NCBI GenBank assembly: GCA_023415775.1
Contig: JAEZJM010000021.1
Coordinates: 186,001 to 250,000, forward strand
Length of the DNA: 64,000 nucleotides
Reading direction: 5' to 3'
From: Bacillota bacterium
Lineage (GTDB): Bacteria; Bacillota; Negativicutes; Sporomusales; UBA7701
Made by a program: the position numbers and the translations under genes. Position 1 is the stretch's first letter. Each line of letters begins with the position of its first letter. Below, piece by piece: positions 31,300 to 39,953 of this stretch. The notes under the pieces were generated by a model. The model was given only the letters and a program-made list of their open reading frames with translations. It was not told the DNA's origin and ran no database searches.

Positions 31300-32580
31300 A
31301 TGGTCAGAGTAGTGGTCGCCGGCGGCGGCTGGGCTGGGTGCGCAGCGGCCCTGGCTGCGGCCAAGGCTGGCGCCCAGGTGACGCTTCTGGAGCGGACCGA
31401 TATGCTCCTGGGAACAGGCTTGGTAGGGGGCATCTACCGCAACAACGGACGCTACACCGCCGCCGAGGAAGCGACGGCCATGGGGGGCGGTGATCTTTTT
31501 GTCGCCATGGACGCCAACGCCCGGCACCGGGGCATAAGCTTTCCCGGGCACAGTCACGCCTCGCTCTACGACGTTAGCGCCATGGAGCCGCTGGTAAAAA
31601 AAGTGCTGATAAACTATGGGATAACCGTACGGACAACAGCCAGAGTTGTGGACGTGCTGAAATACGGCCGAACGCTCCAGGCGCTCGTCATCGACGACGG
31701 CGAAGTCGTCAAAGGCGACGCCTTCGTCGACACCACCGGCACCGCCGGCCCGATGGGCAACTGCCTCAAATACGGCAATGGCTGCGCCATGTGTATCCTG
31801 CGCTGTCCCTCCTTCGGCCCCAGGGTAAGCGTCACCGCCCGTTCGCAGGTCAAAGAAATAATGGGCCTCAAAGCGGACGGCACGTATGGCGCGATGAGCG
31901 GCTCCTGCAAGCTCAACAAAGACTCGCTCAGCGCAGAAATCCGCGAACAACTGGAGCGGGAAGGGGCGGTTGTCCTGCCGGTGCCGGCGCACCTCGTCAA
32001 AAGCACCTCTCTTGGCCGCAAAGCCTGCTCGCAGTACGCGATCGCCGAATATGCCGCCAACCTTGTCCTGCTCGATACCGGCCACGCCAAACTCATGACA
32101 TCCTACTTCCCGCTCGAAGACCTGCGCACCATCCCGGGACTGGAAAACGCACGCTACGAAGACCCGTACGCCGGCGGCCAGGGCAACTCGATCCGCTACC
32201 TCGGCATTGCCCCCTGCGGCAACAACCTCAAAGTGGATAACGTCGACAACCTGTTCTGCGGCGGCGAAAAGGCGGGCATCTTCGTCGGCCACACCGAAGC
32301 GATCGTCACCGGCCTGCTCGCTGGCCACAACGCCGTCCGTCACTGCCTCGACATGTCCTATCTGGAATTGCCGCGCACGGTCGCCTCGGGCGATATCATC
32401 GCCTTCGTCCACGACCAGATGGCTACAAAAGACGGGCTGCGCCTGCGTTACACATTTTCCGGCTCAGCCTACTTCGAACGGATGAAAGCCAGCGGACTCT
32501 ATTCCGCCGACCGGGGCGAAATAGGCGACCGGGTGGCCAAAGCCGGCCTCACCGACGTATACGGCCAGTGCCTGGTGTGA
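31300..32580 (+). CDS. FAD-dependent oxidoreductase with Cys cluster, unknown substrate
   Basis: 426 residues. An N-terminal dinucleotide-binding motif (VVVAGGGWAGCAAALAAAKAGAQVTLLER) is followed by a GidA/TrmFO-like or succinate-dehydrogenase-like flavoprotein fold. The C-terminal FAD segment is DNLFCGGEKAGIFVGHTEAIVTG. A GNGCAMCILRCPS segment (about residues 160-172, C-x2-C-x3-C) could hold a metal or iron-sulfur cluster. The start has GGGGGG upstream. The gene is 14 bp before a PyrK-like iron-sulfur protein, so the two are probably a redox complex. The substrate cannot be told from the sequence. Confidence 0.75.
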   Translation: MVRVVVAGGGWAGCAAALAAAKAGAQVTLLERTDMLLGTGLVGGIYRNNGRYTAAEEATAMGGGDLFVAMDANARHRGISFPGHSHASLYDVSAMEPLVKKVLINYGITVRTTARVVDVLKYGRTLQALVIDDGEVVKGDAFVDTTGTAGPMGNCLKYGNGCAMCILRCPSFGPRVSVTARSQVKEIMGLKADGTYGAMSGSCKLNKDSLSAEIREQLEREGAVVLPVPAHLVKSTSLGRKACSQYAIAEYAANLVLLDTGHAKLMTSYFPLEDLRTIPGLENARYEDPYAGGQGNSIRYLGIAPCGNNLKVDNVDNLFCGGEKAGIFVGHTEAIVTGLLAGHNAVRHCLDMSYLELPRTVASGDIIAFVHDQMATKDGLRLRYTFSGSAYFERMKASGLYSADRGEIGDRVAKAGLTDVYGQCLV

Positions 32581-32594
32581 GAGGGGGAGAGCGA

Positions 32595-33572
32595 ATGAAG
32601 CGGAACCTGACGACCAACTGCATCGATATCAACTCGCCCTACTGCCCGTGCCTCCTGGCCGAAACCAACCACTGCGTGTTCTGCAGTCACCTCAAAGGGC
32701 AGGCGGTCTGCGACTGTAACTGGAGCGGGGTCTGCATACTATACGAACGCCGGTGGCAGCCTAAAAACGGCGTTTCGCGGGACGACAACCCTCCCCGGCG
32801 GATAGAGGCGGACAGCGTAATAACCCGCAAAGAACCGGTCGCCGAAAACACGTACCTGCTGGAATTCTGTGTCGGCAGCGACCTGGCGGCCGAACTGGGA
32901 AAAACAGGAGCGTTCGTCTTCCTGCGCCTGCCGGATGACCCGCAGTACTTCCACTTCCCTGTCGGCGTCATGAAAGTGAACGGCGCCGCCGTTCAGGTCG
33001 TCATAGAGGCGGTCGGCCCGAAATCCAGCCGCCTGCTCGACAGTCCCGCAAAAACGGTGACCGTCCGCGGCCCGTATTACAACGGAGTGCTAGGACAGCC
33101 ATGGATTGACAATATCACCTGTGGTACAATATTGTTGGTGGCAGGAGGCATGGGCCAGCCGCCGGCCCTGCCCATCGCCGCCCGCCTGATGGCCAACAAC
33201 AACCGCGTCATCGCCCTGTTGTCCCCCGGCAAGATCGGCCGGATATTTATCGACAGAGACCTGGAGGAACTGGGCGTCACCGTGCACAACGTCGACTCTT
33301 TCCGGCGGACCGGCAACGGCATGCTCAGCCGATGGCTCACCGACGAAGAATTGCGCCCCGATCTGGTTGTCAGCGCCGGCCCGGACGAACAGCACTACGG
33401 CGTGATCGCCGCGATGCAGGCAGCGGGCGTCAACCTCCCCATGGCCGCGACCAACAACGCCACCCTCTGCTGCGGAGAAGGCATTTGCGGGAGCTGCGAG
33501 CGCGAAACCAGTGACGACCGCCGTATCCGCCTCTGCAAGGTACAAACCGACTTTAGCCAACTGACTCCCTGA
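32595..33572 (+). CDS. PyrK-like electron-transfer protein with extra Cys-rich N terminus
   Basis: 325 residues from ATG 32595 (GAGGGGGAG upstream). The first 47 residues hold eight cysteines (9, 17, 19, 27, 30, 39, 41, 47), enough for one or two iron-sulfur clusters. A ferredoxin-reductase-like FAD/NAD module follows (LLVAGGMGQPPALPIAARL near 185; FIDRDLEELGVTV). The C-terminal LCCGEGICGSC...RLCK matches the [2Fe-2S] site of dihydroorotate dehydrogenase electron-transfer subunits. No pyrD is nearby; the partner is more likely the FAD protein just upstream. Physiological role unknown. Confidence 0.78.
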   Translation: MKRNLTTNCIDINSPYCPCLLAETNHCVFCSHLKGQAVCDCNWSGVCILYERRWQPKNGVSRDDNPPRRIEADSVITRKEPVAENTYLLEFCVGSDLAAELGKTGAFVFLRLPDDPQYFHFPVGVMKVNGAAVQVVIEAVGPKSSRLLDSPAKTVTVRGPYYNGVLGQPWIDNITCGTILLVAGGMGQPPALPIAARLMANNNRVIALLSPGKIGRIFIDRDLEELGVTVHNVDSFRRTGNGMLSRWLTDEELRPDLVVSAGPDEQHYGVIAAMQAAGVNLPMAATNNATLCCGEGICGSCERETSDDRRIRLCKVQTDFSQLTP

Positions 33573-33592
33573 TAAGGACACAAGGAGGGGCC

Positions 33593-34327
33593 ATGCCCGA
33601 AAGACTGCAGAAAATCATTAGCCAGGCGGGGATAGCCTCCCGCCGCCACGCCGAAGAACTCATCACCGCCGGGCGGGTCACGGTAAACGGCCGGGTGGTC
33701 GCCGAGCTTGGCGCCAAAGTGGAGCCGGGCAGGGATGTCGTCGCCGTCGACGGCCGCCCTCTGGCCGGCGAGGAAAAATACTACCTCCTGCTCAACAAAC
33801 CCAGGGGTGTCGTCACAACCCTCAGCGACCCGCGGGGCCGGAAAACGGTCGCCGAACTTATCGCCGCCGTGCCCGCGCGGCTTTACCCGGTGGGCAGGCT
33901 CGACTACAACACCGAAGGACTGCTGCTGCTCACCAACGACGGCCAGCTCACCCACGCCCTGACACACCCCAGCCATGAGATCGGCAAGACATACGTGGCC
34001 ACCGTAGCCGGCCGTCCGGCTGAAGAAAAGCTCGACCGGCTGCGGATGGGCATCACCCTCGAAGACGGCGTCACCGCCCCGGCGCGGGTGAGGCTCACCG
34101 GCTACGACCCTGCCGCCGATGCCGCCACCCTTACCATCGTCATCCACGAGGGACGCAACCGCCAGATCAGGCGGATGTGCGAAGCCATTGGTCATCCGGT
34201 TAGCAAACTCAAACGCACCGAATTCGCCTTCCTCACCCTGGAAGGCGTCCACCGCGGCCGCTACCGTCACCTCGAGCCGGAAGAAGTCGCCGAACTCAAG
34301 AAACTGGCTGGGCTGCCCCCGCGGTAA
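33593..34327 (+). CDS. rluB: 23S rRNA pseudouridine synthase, RluB family
   Basis: 244 residues. An S4 RNA-binding domain (residues 2-60, ERLQKIISQAGIASRRHAEELI) is followed by the RsuA/RluB-type synthase domain. It has the catalytic Asp in VGRLDYNTEGLLLLTNDG (about residue 103), YYLLLNKPRGVVTT and EGRNRQIRRMCEAIGHPV. It modifies a uridine in domain V of 23S rRNA. AAGGAGG precedes the ATG. Confidence 0.93.
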   Translation: MPERLQKIISQAGIASRRHAEELITAGRVTVNGRVVAELGAKVEPGRDVVAVDGRPLAGEEKYYLLLNKPRGVVTTLSDPRGRKTVAELIAAVPARLYPVGRLDYNTEGLLLLTNDGQLTHALTHPSHEIGKTYVATVAGRPAEEKLDRLRMGITLEDGVTAPARVRLTGYDPAADAATLTIVIHEGRNRQIRRMCEAIGHPVSKLKRTEFAFLTLEGVHRGRYRHLEPEEVAELKKLAGLPPR

Positions 34328-34429
34328 CCGCGTAGTTCCCTCAGCTCGGCGGCTGCGCCCGCATCCGCAGGGCTATTTTCATACCGCGGCAGACTGGAAT
34401 ATAGTGGATAAGAACGGAGAACGACTGCG

Positions 34430-35695
34430 ATGAAAAAAATCCTCGTCATCGGCGGCGGCGCCGCAGGACTGATGGCGGCTGCCAGCGCCGCCGAACACGG
34501 CGCGGACGTGACCCTGCTAGAAAAGATGCCCGCCGTCGGACGGAAACTTCTCATAACCGGCAAAGGGCGCTGCAACGTCACCAATGTCGCCGACATCAAA
34601 ACCATCATCGACAATATGCCAGGCAACGGCCCCTTCCTCTACAGCGCTCTCGCCTCCTTCTCCAACAACGACCTGATGGCGTGGCTCGAAAAACGCGGCG
34701 TGTCGCTGAAAACCGAGCGGGGCGGCCGCGTATTTCCGGTTAGCGACCAGGCCAGGGACGTCGTCGACGCTTTTGCCCGTGCCCTCGCCGACCTCGGCGT
34801 TTCCGTCGTGGCCGGGCAGGCGGTGCGGGAAATCCGTCTTGCCGATGGACGGGCCTGCGGCGCCGCCACCGCCGATGGCCGCGAGTGGCGGGCCGACGCC
34901 GTCATCCTCGCCACCGGCGGCGCCTCCTACCCGGGCACCGGCTCAAGCGGTGACGGCTACCGCATCGCCGCCGCCCTGGGTCACACCGTCACCCCGCTCC
35001 GTCCCTCACTCGTCCCACTCGAAGTCGCCGAAGACTGGATCACCGACCTCCAGGGACTGGCCCTCAAAAACGTAGGCGTCGCCGCCATAGCCGGCGGCCG
35101 TCAGATCGCCACTGAATTCGGCGAACTGCTCTTCACCCACTTCGGCCTCTCCGGGCCGGTCATCCTCTCCCTCTCGAACCCCGTCGCCGCCGCCCTCCGC
35201 ACCCGGCCGGGCGACGAAGTGCTCATCGCCATCGACCTCAAGCCGGCCCTCAGCGCCGAAACTCTGGACAAGCGCCTGCAGCGCGACTTTGTCAAATTCG
35301 CCCGCAAACAGTTCAAAAACTCGCTCGGCGAGCTGCTGCCCTCGCGGCTGACGGCGGTCATCGTCGATCTCAGCCACATCGACCCGGACAAGCCGGTGCA
35401 TCAGATCACCAAAGAAGAACGCGCCCGCCTCGTCGCCCTGCTCAAACAACTCACCTTCACAGTCGCCGGCACCAGGCCGCTGGCCGAGGCCATCGTCACC
35501 GCCGGCGGCATAAGTACAAAAGAGATAAATCCCTCAACTATGGCATCGCGCCTGGTTCCCGGCCTTTATCTAGCCGGCGAAGTCATTGACATCGACGGCT
35601 ACACAGGCGGCTTCAACCTTCAGGCGGCCTTCTCCACCGGCTACGTCGCCGGGCGGGCGGCGGCCGCGGATAATGTGGAAAACAATTACAGATAA
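34430..35695 (+). CDS. NAD(P)/FAD-dependent oxidoreductase, HI0933/YtfP family
   Basis: 421 residues. The N-terminal ILVIGGGAAGLMAAASAAEHGADVTLLEK binds FAD. GRKLLITGKGRCNVTN, GGASYPGTGSSGDGYRIAAALGHTV, LFTHFGLSGPVILSLS and AGGISTKEINPSTMASRLVPGLYLAGEVIDIDGYTGGFNLQ are signatures of the HI0933 family. Substrate unknown in the family. A conserved rluB-HI0933-(unknown)-aroF order is probably one transcription unit here. Confidence 0.92.
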   Translation: MKKILVIGGGAAGLMAAASAAEHGADVTLLEKMPAVGRKLLITGKGRCNVTNVADIKTIIDNMPGNGPFLYSALASFSNNDLMAWLEKRGVSLKTERGGRVFPVSDQARDVVDAFARALADLGVSVVAGQAVREIRLADGRACGAATADGREWRADAVILATGGASYPGTGSSGDGYRIAAALGHTVTPLRPSLVPLEVAEDWITDLQGLALKNVGVAAIAGGRQIATEFGELLFTHFGLSGPVILSLSNPVAAALRTRPGDEVLIAIDLKPALSAETLDKRLQRDFVKFARKQFKNSLGELLPSRLTAVIVDLSHIDPDKPVHQITKEERARLVALLKQLTFTVAGTRPLAEAIVTAGGISTKEINPSTMASRLVPGLYLAGEVIDIDGYTGGFNLQAAFSTGYVAGRAAAADNVENNYR

Positions 35696-35727
35696 TATAG
35701 CCATCCCTTACCGCGGGAGGCTGTTTA

Positions 35728-36255
35728 ATGAGGCGTCGCAATCAAAACAATCCGTTCGTCAGTTGGGAACCGTTCCTCATCCGCCTGGCGTCAGCCTGCG
35801 TTATTGCGCTCGTGGCCGTTCAGGCGCTCATCTACCACGACACGCCTCGCAGCTACCTGTCGCGGGTCGACAAACTTGAAGGCGACCCGGTGACCTGGCA
35901 GACGCCGCTGGTGGCCGAGGCGCCCCTCGTCATCAGCGAAGGATCGCCGGTCGCCAGCCGCATCCAAATGCTGCGGGAAAATAGGCTTGTCGTCATCCGC
36001 ATCGTCCAGCCGGCCGCCGCGGTCGACGTATACCCCTTAATCAACGGTGAACGGGTCGGCGACTTCAAGAGCGGCGAAGTCGCCGTCAACGTTTATGACG
36101 GCGACTACCTCGAAATCGACGCCAGCCGGTTGCCGGCAACCGGCCGCTTCGTCGTCGCCGTGCCCGGCGGCGGCCTCGTTTCGCCGCTCGACGGCTTGAT
36201 TGTCGAAGGGCGGGGGGCGGCGGTGCCGATCGGCAAAGTCAAATTCAAACATTAG
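35728..36255 (+). CDS. Membrane-anchored hypothetical protein
   Basis: 175 residues from ATG 35728 (GGGAGG upstream). A basic start (MRRRNQNN) is followed by one transmembrane segment (about residues 14-34, EPFLIRLASACVIALVAVQALIY). A predicted beta-rich outer domain of about 130 residues with GERVGDFKSGEVAVNVYDGDYLEID and FVVAVPGGGLVSPL follows. It may be a surface or spore-septum anchored protein, but no family is recognised. It lies 32 bp after the HI0933 gene and 82 bp before aroF. Confidence 0.7.
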   Translation: MRRRNQNNPFVSWEPFLIRLASACVIALVAVQALIYHDTPRSYLSRVDKLEGDPVTWQTPLVAEAPLVISEGSPVASRIQMLRENRLVVIRIVQPAAAVDVYPLINGERVGDFKSGEVAVNVYDGDYLEIDASRLPATGRFVVAVPGGGLVSPLDGLIVEGRGAAVPIGKVKFKH

Positions 36256-36337
36256 CGCAATATTGGAGGAAATCGGCGGCAGCGCGCGAAAATAATAAAG
36301 TTAATCGAAAAGCGCCACACTGGCCGGAGGATTGCCG

Positions 36338-37375
36338 ATGATCATCGTGATGAACGCCCCCACCCCGGAACAGACAAACCGCGTCCTTGATAAAATCAGG
36401 CAGAGCGGCCTCGAACCGCACTGTCTCGTCGGCCGCGACAAAACCATAATCACCGCGGTCGGCGACACCGACCCCGGACGCTGTGAACAGTTCGAACGTC
36501 TTGCCGGCGTGGAACGTGTCGTCACAGTGCATACCCCCTTCAAACTGGTCAGCCGCGAATTCCGCGCCGAAAACAGTGTCGTTGCCGTCGGCGACGTCCG
36601 CTTTGGCGCTGCCGCCGTACCCGTCATCGCCGGGCCATGCGCCGTCGAAGGCTACGAGCAGTTCCGCGAAACCGCGCTCGGGGCCAAAGCCGCGGGGGCG
36701 GCGATGCTGCGGGGCGGCGCCTATAAACCGCGGACTTCGCCCTACAGCTTTCAGGGGCTCGAAAACGAAGGCCTCAGGATTCTCCATACCGTCGGCCGGG
36801 AAGTCGGTTTGCCGGTAGTCACCGAAGTCACCGATCCCCGCGCGGTCGGACTGGTCGCCGAACATGCGGACATGCTCCAAATCGGCGCCCGCAACATGCA
36901 AAACTTCGTCCTCCTCAAGGAAGTGGCGCGCGCCGGGCGGCCGGTGCTGCTCAAGCGCGGCGTCGCCGCCACCGTCGAAGAATGGCTCATGGCCGCCGAA
37001 TACCTGATGTCCGGCGGCGCCGCCGACGTCGTCCTCTGCGAACGCGGCATCCGCACCTTCGAAAACTATACCCGCAACACCCTCGATCTCTCAGCCGTGC
37101 CGCTCGTCAAGCACCTCAGCCACCTGCCCGTCGTCGTCGACCCCAGCCATGGCACCGGCAACTGGCGGCTCGTCGGCCCGATGGCCAAGGCAGCTGTCGC
37201 CGCCGGCGCCGACGGCCTGATAATCGAAGTCCACCCCTGGCCGGAAGAAGCGATGTCCGACGGACCACAGTCCCTCACCTTGGCCAATTTCCGCCAACTG
37301 ACAAGCGAACTCGCCAAAGTGGCGGCCGCGGTAGGCCGGTCGATAAATAACGGAAAGGGTGGGCCGAAGCGATGA
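36338..37375 (+). CDS. aroF: DAHP synthase (3-deoxy-7-phosphoheptulonate synthase)
   Basis: 345 residues from ATG 36338 (GGAGG 7 nt upstream; the TTG at 36332 is too close). A ferredoxin-like N-terminal regulatory domain (MIIVMNAPTPEQTNRVLDKI) is followed by the type I-beta DAHP synthase barrel: VIAGPCAVEGYEQF, GAAMLRGGAYKPRTSPYSFQG, LQIGARNMQNF, LLKRG and PVVVDPSHGTG. It condenses PEP and erythrose 4-phosphate, the first step of the shikimate pathway. Overlaps aroA by 4 bp. Confidence 0.96.
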   Translation: MIIVMNAPTPEQTNRVLDKIRQSGLEPHCLVGRDKTIITAVGDTDPGRCEQFERLAGVERVVTVHTPFKLVSREFRAENSVVAVGDVRFGAAAVPVIAGPCAVEGYEQFRETALGAKAAGAAMLRGGAYKPRTSPYSFQGLENEGLRILHTVGREVGLPVVTEVTDPRAVGLVAEHADMLQIGARNMQNFVLLKEVARAGRPVLLKRGVAATVEEWLMAAEYLMSGGAADVVLCERGIRTFENYTRNTLDLSAVPLVKHLSHLPVVVDPSHGTGNWRLVGPMAKAAVAAGADGLIIEVHPWPEEAMSDGPQSLTLANFRQLTSELAKVAAAVGRSINNGKGGPKR

Positions 37376-38679
37376 AAGAAACGGTAAAACCCGTCAGGAG
37401 ACTGACAGGGGAGATCGCCATCCCCGGCGACAAATCCATATCTCACCGCAGCGTCATGCTGGCCGGCCTGGCCGACGGCCCGGTGAAAATCCGCAACTTC
37501 CTCGCCGCCGCCGATTGCCTGTCCACCGTCGCCTGCATGCGCGCCCTCGGCGTCAAAATCGAACGGCCGGGCGAAAACGAACTCATCGTATTGGGCCATG
37601 GTCTCTACGGTCTAATTGAACCTGAGGAAGTCCTAGACGCAGGCAACTCCGGCACCACCATCAGGCTGCTGTCCGGTATCCTCGCCGGCCAGCCCTTCTT
37701 CAGCGTTCTCTCCGGCGACGGGTCGCTCCGCCGCCGCCCCATGGCCCGCGTAATCGTCCCCCTCGCCAAGATGGGCTGCCGCATATACGGGCGCGAGCAA
37801 TCCCGCTACGCCCCCCTGGCCGTCGTCCCCGCCGACGGCATCCACGGCATCGACTACACCATGCCGGTCGCCAGCGCCCAGGTCAAATCGGCCCTGCTGT
37901 TTGCCGGCATGTTTGCCGACGGCCCCACCCGCATTACCGAACCCCACATCTCCCGCGACCACAGCGAGCGCATGCTCCAGACCTTTGGCGCCAAAGTTAC
38001 CCGCAACGGCCTCACGGTCAGCCTCTCGCCCGTCCAGGAACTATCCGCCCCCCCGATCATCGACGTACCCGGCGACATCAGCTCGGCGGCCTTCTGGCTC
38101 GTCGCCGCCACCATCATCCCCGGCAGCCGGCTGCGGCTAACCAACGTAGGCATAAACCCCACCCGCACCGGCATCATCGACATCCTCCGCCAGATGGGAG
38201 CCGACATCGAGATAACCGCCCGGCACCAAGCCGGCGAAGAACCGGTGGCCGACCTAGTCGTAACCGCGGCCGAACTTACCGGCACGACGATCGAGGGCGA
38301 AATCATCCCCCGCCTCATCGACGAAATACCCGTCCTGGCCGTCGCCGCCCTGTTCGCCAAAGGGCGCACAATCATCAGTGGCGCCGAAGAACTGCGCGTC
38401 AAGGAAACCGACCGGCTCAGGGCGATCACCCTTGAACTGACAAAAATGGGCGCGCGCATCGAAGAAACGGCCGACGGACTCATCATCGACGGCCCGCAGG
38501 CGCTTACCGCCGCCACCTGCCATTCCCACGACGACCACCGTATGGCCATGGCCCTGGCGATCGCCGGCCTGGCGGCAAACGGGGCCGAAATAGAAGAAGC
38601 CGAATGCGTGGCCATTTCCTACCCGCGGTTCTTTGCGCAAATCGCCGCATTCCAGGAAGCAGCCGGAGGATCGGAATGA
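37372..38679 (+). CDS. aroA: EPSP synthase (3-phosphoshikimate 1-carboxyvinyltransferase)
   Basis: 435 residues. GDKSISHRSVMLAGLADGP (residues 20-38), DAGNSGTTIRLLSGILAGQ, GDGSLRRRPM, QVKSALLFAGM, DIPVLAVAA-type DEIPVLAVAALFAKG and ELRVKETDRL are the classical EPSP synthase motifs. It joins PEP to shikimate 3-phosphate. It overlaps both aroF (4 bp) and cmk (4 bp), so the three genes are translationally coupled. No tyrA lies between aroF and aroA. Confidence 0.97.
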   Translation: MKETVKPVRRLTGEIAIPGDKSISHRSVMLAGLADGPVKIRNFLAAADCLSTVACMRALGVKIERPGENELIVLGHGLYGLIEPEEVLDAGNSGTTIRLLSGILAGQPFFSVLSGDGSLRRRPMARVIVPLAKMGCRIYGREQSRYAPLAVVPADGIHGIDYTMPVASAQVKSALLFAGMFADGPTRITEPHISRDHSERMLQTFGAKVTRNGLTVSLSPVQELSAPPIIDVPGDISSAAFWLVAATIIPGSRLRLTNVGINPTRTGIIDILRQMGADIEITARHQAGEEPVADLVVTAAELTGTTIEGEIIPRLIDEIPVLAVAALFAKGRTIISGAEELRVKETDRLRAITLELTKMGARIEETADGLIIDGPQALTAATCHSHDDHRMAMALAIAGLAANGAEIEEAECVAISYPRFFAQIAAFQEAAGGSE

Positions 38680-39353
38680 AAAAACTCATCATCGCCATCG
38701 ACGGCCCCGCAGGGGCGGGCAAAAGCACCGTCGCCCGCCTCGTGGCCGAACGCCTGGGCTATACCTACATCGACACCGGCGCCATGTACCGTGCCGTTAC
38801 CTGGGACACCATTCGCCGCGGCATCGCCGCCGACGACGCCGAAAAAACCGCCGCCGTCGCCCGGGCCATCAACCTGCAGCTTGCCACCGTCGCCGGCAAA
38901 ACCCTCGTCAAAGTCGACGGCACCGACATTACCGACGCCATTCGCACCCCCGAAATATCGCGCATGGTGTCCGAAGTATCGAAAAACGGCGGCGTACGCC
39001 AAGCCATGGTCCACCTCCAGCGGCAGCTCGCCGGCCTCGGCGGCGTTGTCATGGACGGCCGCGACATCGGCACGCATGTTTTGCCAAACGCCGACATAAA
39101 AATATTTCTGACAGCGTCCATCGCCGAACGGGCGCGCCGTCGCTGGCGCGAGCTAACCGACAAAGGCTACGCCGTCGACCTTAACGAACTGCAGGCAGAA
39201 ATCGCCGGCCGCGACAAGGCCGACTGCGAACGCGCCATTGCCCCTCTCGTCCAGGCGGCGGACGCCGTCCTGGTCGATACCACCGACCTCACCATCCCCC
39301 AGGCGGTGGAAACGATACTTCAACTATGCGAGGCGAGGACCGGTGTTCTATAA
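38676..39353 (+). CDS. cmk: Cytidylate kinase
   Basis: 225 residues from ATG 38676. P-loop IAIDGPAGAGKSTVARLVAERLGYTYIDTGAMYRA (residues 5-38), VVMDGRDIGTHVLPNADIKIFLTAS and RARRRWREL. It phosphorylates CMP/dCMP. Overlaps aroA upstream and plsC downstream. Confidence 0.97.
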   Translation: MKKLIIAIDGPAGAGKSTVARLVAERLGYTYIDTGAMYRAVTWDTIRRGIAADDAEKTAAVARAINLQLATVAGKTLVKVDGTDITDAIRTPEISRMVSEVSKNGGVRQAMVHLQRQLAGLGGVVMDGRDIGTHVLPNADIKIFLTASIAERARRRWRELTDKGYAVDLNELQAEIAGRDKADCERAIAPLVQAADAVLVDTTDLTIPQAVETILQLCEARTGVL

Positions 39354-39948
39354 AACGCTCCGCCTGCTCGTGCGGTTTATCCTTCGCGTCGCCTTCCGCC
39401 TCAGCGTCAGCGGCGTCGAAAACATCCCCGCCACGGGCGGCGTCATCATCGCCCCCAACCACATCAGCAACCTCGATCCGCCCGTCATCGGCTGCGCCCT
39501 GCCTGACAACCGGCGCATTCGCTTCATGGCCAAGATCGAGCTCTTTCAAAACGCGGCCGTCCGCTGGGTCGTCACCGCCCTGGGCGCCTTTCCCGTTCGC
39601 CGCGGCATGGCTGACCGCACCGCCATCCGCACCGCCCTCGCCTTCCTCGAACAGGGAGGGACGGTCGGCATCTTTCCCGAAGGGACCCGCAGCAGAACAG
39701 GCGCACTCGGCCGCGCTGAGCCCGGCCTGGGCATGATCGCCGTCAAAGCAGGCGTCCCCGTCGTTCCCGTAGCCGTCACCGGCACCAACATACTCTTCCG
39801 CGACGGCCATATTCTGCCGCGGATCTCGGTCAGATTCGCCGCCCCGGTAATCGTCCCACCCGGCAGGACTGACAAAGAAGCCGTAGAATACATAAACGAA
39901 CAGGTAATCGGCGAGATTGCCAGGATGCTGGCCAAGGAAGGAGGCTGA
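39343..39948 (+). CDS. plsC: 1-acyl-sn-glycerol-3-phosphate acyltransferase
   Basis: 201 residues from GTG 39343, which overlaps the end of cmk by 11 bp. An N-terminal hydrophobic stretch is followed by the acyltransferase motifs HX4D in APNHISNLDPPV, GAFPVRRGMADR, FPEGTRSRTG and VPVVPVAVTGT. It makes phosphatidic acid at the membrane. cmk-plsC-ispH-rpsA is a conserved Firmicutes string; here the LytSR-CstA block separates plsC from ispH. Confidence 0.95.
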   Translation: MFYKTLRLLVRFILRVAFRLSVSGVENIPATGGVIIAPNHISNLDPPVIGCALPDNRRIRFMAKIELFQNAAVRWVVTALGAFPVRRGMADRTAIRTALAFLEQGGTVGIFPEGTRSRTGALGRAEPGLGMIAVKAGVPVVPVAVTGTNILFRDGHILPRISVRFAAPVIVPPGRTDKEAVEYINEQVIGEIARMLAKEGG

Positions 39949-39953
39949 CCACC

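Noticed and set aside
31096..32412. A 438-codon minus-strand frame opposite the FAD oxidoreductase
   Set aside because: Antisense shadow in high-GC DNA; the plus strand has a clear FAD-binding protein with good motifs.
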